Positions 56,625 to 64,000 of a DNA stretch of 64,000 nt are shown one piece after another (positions within the stretch are counted from its first letter, which is position 1; each line of letters starts with the position of its first letter). The translations under genes and the position numbers were made by a program. This DNA comes from Platycnemis pennipes (lineage: Eukaryota; Arthropoda; Insecta; Odonata; Platycnemididae), in contig OW121848.1 in the NCBI GenBank assembly GCA_933228895.1, positions 93,515,470-93,579,469 of the forward strand, in the 5' to 3' direction. The notes under the pieces were generated by a model. That model was given only the letters and a program-made list of their open reading frames with translations. It ran no database searches and had not been told where the DNA came from.

Positions 56625-58720
56625 TGTCTGAAGCGCCTATGAGTGTGGGTACAGGCTTGAATACACCGATGATGACTGGAAAACACAACGTTTATTTTCA
56701 ATGGAAATGTTCATCCAATAAGCTCGACTTCAGCAGTTGGTCCCGCTCCTCTGTGGACCCTGGTTGTAGGGATGGCTGGCAGGATCAGTGCCAAGAGGTC
56801 GATTTCTCCCCTTTCCTTTTCTGTCTTTACCTTTCTCCTTTACCTGCGTCCGGGAAAGTGCCGGGGCGTATTTTTTTTGGGGGAAAATAAGAGGGTTGGG
56901 CGAACATTTTCTGTAGACCGTTATGATGGGGAAATGTAGCATGAGGGTACAGTTGCGAGTAAATCGTTGTTATCCGCCTCATTTGAAGTTTATAGCGATC
57001 GTAAAAAAAAATGCTTCGGCCATTGCCGAAATCGAAATCGTTTCGCTGGAGAAACTTACTTCTGGACTTCCTCGTGGAGTCTCCCTCCGTTCCGGTGAAG
57101 GGAATCACGTATCGGTCTCTGGTTGAATGGATTCGCCGTGTTTTACTCTCACGGGAAAACTCTCGAGGGTTGCTTTCATAACTCTAACAACTCTAGGGGT
57201 GGTGTGATGCAGCCACGATCTGTCACTGAAGGAAGTCTACGTACGTGGCCCACTCCCGATTTTGCCGGCGGAAGTTACTGAAAGAGTTCTTTCCCTAAAA
57301 CTCAGGTACCCTCGAGGTAATTTTTGGAATTTTAGATATTCACATTCAACTACTGAACTCTTGCTAATCCTTGGATTATCCTAACTGTATTACGTTTTAA
57401 AATTCGTATTCACGAAGGCTTTTTATTTGTATGACTCTCTGTAAACTATATGAGTAATATTATTACTTTTTACCTCCCTCATTAATCCCCCCAGATTAAA
57501 AAAAGTATACACCTGTATTTCTACGAAGGTAAATCGACCCTTGGGTTGTGGTCGGATGGCTGTGGTACATGAGGGCCCCGCAATACAATGAAACATGGTT
57601 TCTGATCGAATGGAATTTTCTACCTGAAAGCGCGTTACATTGAGGGATCTTTAACTGCGCAGTATTTTTGGTCTTGCTTGATGACTAAATCGACTCGGAC
57701 GGAGTCTTAAAGCAAATGAAACGCAATGATTATTTTTGAAACGTTAATTCGTGGCATTTTAGGTAGGTATATGTATATTTTCCTATATATAATATCTTAT
57801 CGTAGGACCTGAACATATGTGGTTGTATTTTTACTTTGAGGAGCATGAATCAAAATGTGAGCATTTCCATGTTCAAAACACGGTCCACATTTTGCTGCTA
57901 TACAGCATCATCACTTGATATACCATTTTTCTAATACCTAAGGGTTAGGGATTGGAATAGGGTTGGCGAAAAGAATTTGTGTCGTGAAGGTTGCAGGCTA
58001 AGCAGTTCCTAAATTTTTTCTTGTATAATACACTCTTTCATTTTAAATTTGTGGTCCCACTATTGAAATAATTTGGACAAAGAGCAACCGAATGCAGTAC
58101 CAATTTGAAGCCAACCGATATGAATGGCTCCTTTTTATTGATCTTACATTAAATATTTTCTCTGCCACTGGATTACCGTCACACTCTGAAAGCATTATTG
58201 ATTGCCTTTTTGGAAATTTACTTGTTAGCCTAACAATATATTATCAATAATTTTCCAAATAGCCCAACAATATGTTCCTAAGAAACAGCAATATATAATC
58301 CAATGTATTATTGTTTCTCAATCCCGAGAAGGTTTGCGAACTCGCTACTATCCCGTCAGTCGCTCAGTTCGCTATCCGGTTCAGCGCGGCTTACAAAGGT
58401 TAGGAATGTTTGAGGGGGATAAAACACTGAAGGGCATCGCTCGGAAAACTAGGAGGCAGATATAATGTAAACAGTATCGACTTGAGGAAGCTATTGATGG
58501 CATTACGGACCCATTCCATTGCAGCTTAATGCGTCTGCAATTACCTCCTTAATGGCAAATGTCAGCACCCTGTGGCCTTCGGGTCGACTTGGGTCCCCCG
58601 ATAGGATTCAATCAGACCCGAAGGATGTTGACCGATATACTCTCGAAGTCTCTCGCAAATAATGTTTACAGCCATTCACGGGGATGTGAGGCGGCGTCAT
58701 ACTTTGGAAGTGTCAGTCAG
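56625..58720. other. unassigned stretch
   Basis: No gene could be supported. At 57876-57914 (minus) there is a degraded example of the hammerhead-like motif (GTGATGA, T, GCTG/CAGC stem, AAAA). A segment near 57475-57530 resembles one near 61408-61470 (TTAATCCCCxCxGAT...AAAAAAA...CAACTGTATTT), another faint repeat pair. Confidence 0.35.
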
Positions 58721-58727
58721 TGGATAG

Positions 58728-59008
58728 TTGTAAAGTTATTCGGGGTAGGCGACCGACAGCTAAAATCAGTTTCTCCATGTAGGATATCATGGTAATTGAA
58801 TAGAGGTGGGGATTTTTCAGGGAACGGAGGAAGAGGGTTGTGAGAAACCCGGCGTCGGCATTAGTTTACTCTCAACGAAGGGCACCAAGGAATCCACGCT
58901 TTTACATCCCCTCCGCTGGATTACTGGACTCCTAAGTGCTCTCCTTACAGCACTCGTGAAGGCCGATGAACCAATGACCAATCTGCCACCACCGGAGTTC
59001 GAACCTGG
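58728..59008 (-). mobile_element. SINE-A copy, full-length layout
   Basis: Minus strand: head CACCAGGTTCGAACTCCGG, the linker with TTGGTTCATCGGCC, core GTCCAGTAATCCAGCGGAGG and GGATGTAAAAGCGTGG, 3' section TAATGCCGACGCCGGGTTTC, and end GAAACTGATTTTAGCTGTCG, GTCGCCTACCCC. It begins exactly where the tandem repeat at 59011 starts. Confidence 0.75.
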
Positions 59009-59010
59009 TG

Positions 59011-59480
59011 TGGAATCACGGATCTATCTTTCGCGTTATCGCAATCTTTATCGTTAACGATTACCCCTAGAGTAGTCCAGGGTTGACAATAATTCGCTCT
59101 ACTGATTGTGATAAGCGATTTGAAGTGCTGTACGAAAAATGAAGAAAGGGTATCACGTTCTCTCTGACATAAGTTAAATAAAAAAATAACGATAACGCTA
59201 GCGCACGGATTATGAAGATCCATGATCGAGGTCCTGGTTTGGAATCACGGATGCATCTTTCGCGTTATCGCAATCTGTATCGATAACGCTTACCCCTAAA
59301 GTAGCGCAGGGTTAACAATAACCGTCTATAAATATTCGCTCCACTGATTGTGATATGCAATTTGAAGTGCTACGCGAAAAATGAAGAATGGAGATCACGT
59401 TCTCTCTGACGTAAGTTAAATCAAAAAATAACGATAACGCTAGCGCACGCCTTATGAAGATCCACGATCGAGGCCCTGGT
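59011..59480. repeat. tandem duplication, two units of about 229 and 241 bp
   Basis: TGGAATCACGGATxxATCTT begins units at 59011 and 59240. Each unit contains TCGCGTTATCGCAATCT, CTCTCTGACxTAAGTTAAAT, AACGATAACGCTAGCGCACG and a closing GATCCAxGATCGAGGxCCTGG. The second unit has an insertion of about 12 bases (ACCGTCTATAAAT region). Substitutions are moderate, so this is an older duplication than that at 24.7 kb. The AACGATAACG/CGTTATCG words give each unit internal inverted symmetry. Confidence 0.85.
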
Positions 59481-59484
59481 CCCT

Positions 59485-61075
59485 CTTAATGGGAGGAGCT
59501 CACAAACCCGATCCTCACTGATGTCAGTGCAAACCTCAACGACGGAGGTTGCCATTCCATTACTTGTAGTGGTGAAATGATTGATTGCTACAATATAACT
59601 CTTTTTAAGTTCGCCTGTCATGTCGAGACAGCCTGAGGGAGAGTAAGTTTTGGGAAGACGTAGCCCATGGCGGCCGATTTTCACTTTGTGCCGTCAGAAA
59701 GTATAACAGCTAGCTTGTATTGTAATTGACGCTTAGTACCCAATTGACTGAGGACCACGCCCATCCACCCGCTATTTTAAAAAACATACCTTTAAGATAT
59801 TTTCTGCTCCTGCCCCCAAACCAACCCGTTCGGCCGCTTTGCACCAGTTACGCCTCGCAATCGGCATTTCTTATATTTAAATTTCGATGACGCCAATCGT
59901 TGTCGTACTTTCCAAAAATACCAACCTATTTAAAAACAAAAGTCTAAAAGTCTTCCATTTATTCGGCTTGTGGACTGAGACTTGATGAAATGTGACGAGA
60001 CTCCCGTCAAGGGCTCCTCCGGCAACCCCTGCCACACTTTATCATGCTGCGGTGACCTCCTAACCTCTCACTCTTAGTGACTTTATTTCACAAATGTAGG
60101 GAAGTTTTTTGTAAAGTGAAAAAAATGAAATTATTCTTTGGCCGGAAGAATTTTTGGATGTTAATGTCGGAAAAGATAAAGGATTATGGAAAGCATGAGG
60201 GTAACCGAAGAAAATTTGCTTGGGCTAGGTAAAGGAAAGTGGGAGGTATTCTAACTGACCTATCGGGGTGTAAGTGGTCATGCGATCGTGTCGAATAAGA
60301 CGGTGATCTCAATTTCTTTTACCGTTGGACATTGCCGATACATCATATTGTTCTCCGTGAAATACCTCTGCGCATTCTAGGGATGCCGGACAAAACTGTT
60401 GGCGCAAAAGATGTTAGTGCAGTATGGAATGTTGTTATCATTGATCAGCGGACTCCAGATAGTATCAGCACGACAGCAGGTATGCTCCTAAAGAATGATA
60501 CTCGGAATCCGAAAGTGTAATCACATAATTTCACCTGTGGTTTTCTCTATCGCTTTTCCACTAAAATTTCCTCCGCATCACATCAAGAACTCAGTTTTCT
60601 TGTCTCTATTTTATTTCCCATAAGGCGACTTATCTTCCTTCTTTCAAGGCAAGACTGGTATCGCCAACTTCTCTTTAATCTATCCATTCCTGCTCCAGTT
60701 GCTACCCTTCAACACAGCAAAACACAGAATCAAAGAACTGCTATCCATCGAACAAACGAATCATTGAATATGCATATATCCCTACACTGTAAGTACATAC
60801 ACTGATTTAATTCCTTTAGGATACCACAGTGTAGCGAAATATGTTCATATTCTAGCTAGGTACCTACTATGCAAAGTGCGTTCGCCTAGTGCATTTTTCA
60901 CTATGGAATTTCTCATCGGCCTTTTCCGTCATTCACACCATAGCAGCAACAAGTCACCAAATGTGAAGTATGTGGCCGCATCTTACTTCCAAATTTGGTG
61001 CGAGAGTAATCCTTAAGACGTAATTTGTTCCTTTCTTGACCACTTGAATAGTAAATAATCTTCTTTAGATCGTAA
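59485..61075. other. unassigned stretch with one dispersed repeat
   Basis: No gene could be supported. 60490-60632 is the partner of the repeat at 51617-51755 (TACTCGGAATCCGAAAGTG, TTTCCCATAAGGCG). Confidence 0.4.
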
Positions 61076-61081
61076 CTGAAT

Positions 61082-61110
61082 GCTTCGCTAATGTTTATTA
61101 GCATCTTCAG
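61082..61110 (-). repeat. CTGAAGATG-hairpin motif
   Basis: Minus strand: CTGAAGA, extra T, perfect stem II GCTAAT/ATTAGC with loop AAAC, then GAA and GC. The stem is intact although the following bases no longer fit a hammerhead stem III. Same box-plus-one-base layout as the other motif copies. Confidence 0.45.
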
Positions 61111-61554
61111 GGCTAAATACAATGCACATCGAAATACAACTGAAACGTTGGCAGCAGTTCTCAATCATAAATTAACCAAAAATGTCCAGATCCAAAGAAG
61201 ATTAATTGAGTACCCTTACGGTTTTCTGTGTTTACTTTCCGTCAAATCGAATATTTTGAGATTATTATTATAGGTGAACTAAACCTGCAATTGTTTCATG
61301 TGTGAAAGGCTCGTGTCTGTTGTGAATCGTATCGGATATCCCTACGTCCATATGTTCATCTCCACTTGTATCAACAGACGAGAGTGCCATGTTTTTATCT
61401 CTTGTCTATCTCACTTTAATCCCCTCCGATTTTGAAAAAAAAACATTCAACTGTATTTTTCACAAATAAATGTTGACATTAAGATCATTTTTAGCAAGTA
61501 TTGGCAAGTCTTAAAAATGCCTGACCACGAAGAGTTATTACTCAACGTAAACTA

Positions 61555-61671
61555 ACTCCGGTAAATAATTTAGCTGAATTTAAATGAAGCTGCAGGGACC
61601 TTCTGTGCTCCACCGCGTCTGTTGTTTTCTGGCAATGGCAATTTCGTTCCCGATCCAAGTGACATCTTCAG
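61555..61671 (-). mobile_element. relative of the hammerhead-bearing insert at 49.7 kb
   Basis: Minus strand: CTGAAGATG, a weak hairpin, CGAAATTGCCATTGCC, then GACGCGGTGGAGCAC, GAAGG and CTTCATTTAAATTC. The order and the CGGTGGAG.AC block match the insert at 49671-49793. Target duplication not recognised. Confidence 0.5.
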
Positions 61672-61674
61672 GCT

Positions 61675-62640
61675 GAAATGGTTTTCGTAAACTGATTTAA
61701 TGGCTGCTTCGATGTACTGTTCCGGTAAGCGACCCCAACACTCCCTCCGGGATCACAAATTGTAATCATTGTTACCTGGGTGTAAAATGGTGCTGTATGC
61801 CTGCTTGCTTTGTCGACGAAGAGTGAAATTTTGAGTAGAATAGAGAGAAAAAGAGTGTAAGATGTCCATGGAAACCTAACCATAGTGGTAGAACACTACT
61901 GATCTTATATAGTGGCGGGTCGTTTCCCATGGCGGTTGAGTCCAGCTCTGATTGGGTCTCGCCTACTTGTTACATATTTATATTAAAATATTTACAACTT
62001 ACAGCAATTTTTTTAATCAATCGGAGATCTTACTCAGTTCAAAATAATAATTTTAAATTAGCCATAGAAAACCAGCGAAGGGTTGTCATCATTGAATTGG
62101 AACTAAATTTGACAATACTTGACTCAATACTTGTTGAGCTTACCGGATTTTTTCAAGACTTCCAGCTCAAGAAAATCAGCTAAAACTGACCTCCAGAAGC
62201 CTAGATACAGGGATATCCATGTTATTTTACGTATTTCTTTCTATACATTTATGCTGTATAACCTTTTACAAGCTACAGTTGCTATCTTCCAGCAATTACG
62301 CTGGTTTTCACGCCACTTTACTTGGCGGGCGTTTTCCTCTAGTCGTTTTTCATTAAAGCCGTACGTATTTTATCCTTATGTTTTTACAAACAGTTGTAAT
62401 TCATTTTAAAACACTTTTACTATGGTTGTCTGCCATAGCTTACTGTTTATTGATTTTAGTAACGACTGAATTGATTTATTTAACGTAAGTTTTTTTTATG
62501 TATCAGATTGGATAGGGTTTGGATGGAACATTTAGTGTCAACATCGCTTTATGCATGGGGTGTATTGTTATTATTCTTATTAGGACTTACATCTGTATTC
62601 TCTTTTATGGAAAAAAGATAACAGTGGCAAAACGACTGGA
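61675..62640. other. unassigned AT-rich stretch
   Basis: Nothing can be supported. Frames at 61929-62409 are short and in changing phases. Confidence 0.3.
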
Positions 62641-62644
62641 CGGG

Positions 62645-62985
62645 TATTTGAGATATGGTGTTACAGAACAGTAATTAAATGATATGCATAGATCGAGGAA
62701 CTTACGAAGAACTCCAGAGAAGTGTGGGTGAAAATAAGATCTGAAGAAAACTTCTAAGGTAAGATGGGACAACTTAATCGGCGATATTATGGAATAATGT
62801 TGTCTGATGAAGACGGTCACCGAGGGGAAAGTGAACGGGAAGAAAGACAAAGGAAGGCTTCGTATGTTGGAGATAGATGTATAGAGCATATAGAGAAGGG
62901 AGTGAAAGAGAAAAATTATGCAAATATGAGGAGGTTATCCGAGAGAAGAATCGAGTGGTGAGTTGGGTCAAACCAATCTCGGGTC
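62645..62985 (+). mobile_element. RTE-like LINE 3' end
   Basis: Reads RKLRRTPEKCG, then RWDNLIGDIME, CCLMKTVTEGKVNGKKDKG, RLRMLEIDV and the terminal VKEKNYANMRRLSERRIEW. Same subfamily as the copies at 43.9 and 49.3 kb, with stops and shifts. Confidence 0.7.
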
Positions 62986-62999
62986 CGGTGGAGATGATG

Positions 63000-63720
63000 G
63001 TCGTGATTATTTGTCGTACCCGCTTCCTCTGAGCCCACTAATCAGCTCGTTCTCCTGGCGACGACGGTGGAAGCCGGTCTTCACCAAGCAGGAAGTCAGC
63101 TTTCCTAGCGTTCGCGACCCGCTCGCTCGCAACCCACCTAACTAGCGAACGACAGTTGCCATCGCTTCGCACTTCCCGCATCCTTCCATGGGTGCCACGA
63201 TCTCAATGAAACTTTTTTTAAGCCGCGACGATCCGTTTTCGTTCTTAGCCAAGCAGCCTATCCCATTCCACGCGACGCGACGCGCTGCCACTCGGCTCGT
63301 CTTCCTCTCGATTACGTTTAAGTAGATGAATTGACGTTGCCGTTCCGTGAGGACGTAACCAAGGGCATCCGCATAAAGTTTCTCTCGGCGTAAAACCGTT
63401 GCTGCGCTCCCTCTCGCGTGAGTGCCATCTCTTCTCTTCCGACAGCTCAGCAAGAGGAGGGAAGGCGAAAACGTCGTCTTCGGCCTCCGTGATTGATGCT
63501 GTTACGAGGGAACATCGTATACGAAGCCGAACGCCTCTCGCCGGTCCCCAAACTTTCACTTTCGATCCGGCTCTTATTTCCCCACGTTTCTTCCCCCGAT
63601 GAATCGATCCAACTCGTCTGTCCGTCTCGAGGGAGTATCACCCTCCGCTGTTTAAAAAAGAAAGTAAAGGGTTCAGGACCCCCCACTTTACGGATCATGG
63701 CGAAGATGAAAGCATCCATC
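63000..63720. other. GC-rich island; possible promoter/5' exon
   Basis: CpG-rich sequence (GTTCGCGACCCGCTCGCTCG, GCGACGCGACGCGCTGCC) forms an island bordering AT-rich DNA. Frames on both strands reach about 104 codons but overlap and are Arg/Ser-rich. No domain was recognised. It directly follows an RTE-like tail. Confidence 0.4.
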
Positions 63721-63724
63721 GTTT

Positions 63725-64000
63725 CGATAACGCCGTAAAAAAATGCTGAATAAGTGACGAAAGACGCAGAAGTTTTTTGTTGTATTTTTTTTAATTTCTA
63801 AAACCTTGATTGTTCCATTACCTACAGGATTTATGTACCTTAGGGAGTGATTAATGGATTTAAAAATTTTAAGTAATTACCAAATCTTTCAAATAAATTT
63901 ATTGAACTCTGTTGAGTGAAAACTTTCATCATGCTCACTGGCCATCAATTAAATGCGCTGAAAATGTGTGAATTAATATCGCACGAGGCTTCATTACATG
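63725..64000. other. unassigned AT-rich end of window
   Basis: Nothing recognised. Confidence 0.3.

Noticed and set aside
1..64000. CRISPR array, prokaryotic operon or phage system
   Set aside because: No regularly spaced short repeats, no ribosome-binding-site-led gene clusters and no long open frames. The content is eukaryotic transposable-element debris.

Overview
This window looks like non-coding nuclear DNA of an arthropod, probably an insect with a large, repeat-rich genome. By eye it is AT-leaning, with a few GC-rich islands. There is no bacterial operon structure, and I could support no host protein-coding gene, functional tRNA or rRNA gene, or CRISPR array. The species cannot be fixed from the sequence. 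The arthropod call is an inference from the mixture of repeats: tRNA-headed SINEs, RTE-, CR1- and Jockey-like LINE ends, a pogo/Tigger transposon and a 5S-rRNA-derived SINE.

The recognisable content is nearly all transposable-element debris. (1) A dominant tRNA-derived SINE family (called SINE-A here) has about 20 copies on both strands. It has a tRNA-like head, a core containing ACTCCGTCCGTCGGATGG, and a 3' end with CGCAAATGACCTTAGCTATC followed by ACTACT-like repeats. (2) At least eleven fragments come from the 3' ends of RTE-like LINEs, with the signature xWSVALYGAETWxL...WTDKVTNEEV...WIGHxLRH. (3) There are CR1-like ends at 1.9 and 11 kb and a longer Jockey-like reverse-transcriptase remnant at 32.5-34.1 kb that keeps its YADD box. 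(4) Several other tRNA-headed SINEs are present.

The best-resolved locus is 32.2-37.5 kb. A complete pogo/Tigger element (34097-37029) has matching terminal inverted repeats and TA target duplications. Its transposase gene is dead: the start codon is lost, and there are three in-frame stops and one frameshift. A 5S-rRNA-derived SINE with its own 15-bp target duplication landed exactly on the transposase stop codon. The Tigger left end abuts the Jockey-like remnant, so a layered insertion history can be read.

The least conventional signal is a recurring structural motif, CTGANGA + one base + hairpin + GAA(A). It occurs at 26.5, 49.75, 56.0, 57.9 and 61.1 kb, with a related form at 61.6 kb. 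It resembles the core of a hammerhead ribozyme of the kind known in Penelope-like elements and retrozymes. Two of the host repeats are inverted-repeat structures, and two insertions are flanked by direct repeats of 10-13 bp. All copies share one extra base between the CTGANGA box and stem II, so activity is uncertain.

GC-rich islands at about 5.75, 14.4-15.7, 27.9, 44.2-44.9, 52.6 and 63.0-63.7 kb are the best places to look for host promoters or 5' exons. The long open frames in them are compositional and are not supported as genes. Several local duplications and near-perfect snap-back hairpins (28.9, 37.3, 52.1, 53.8 kb) are recorded as possible template-switching products.
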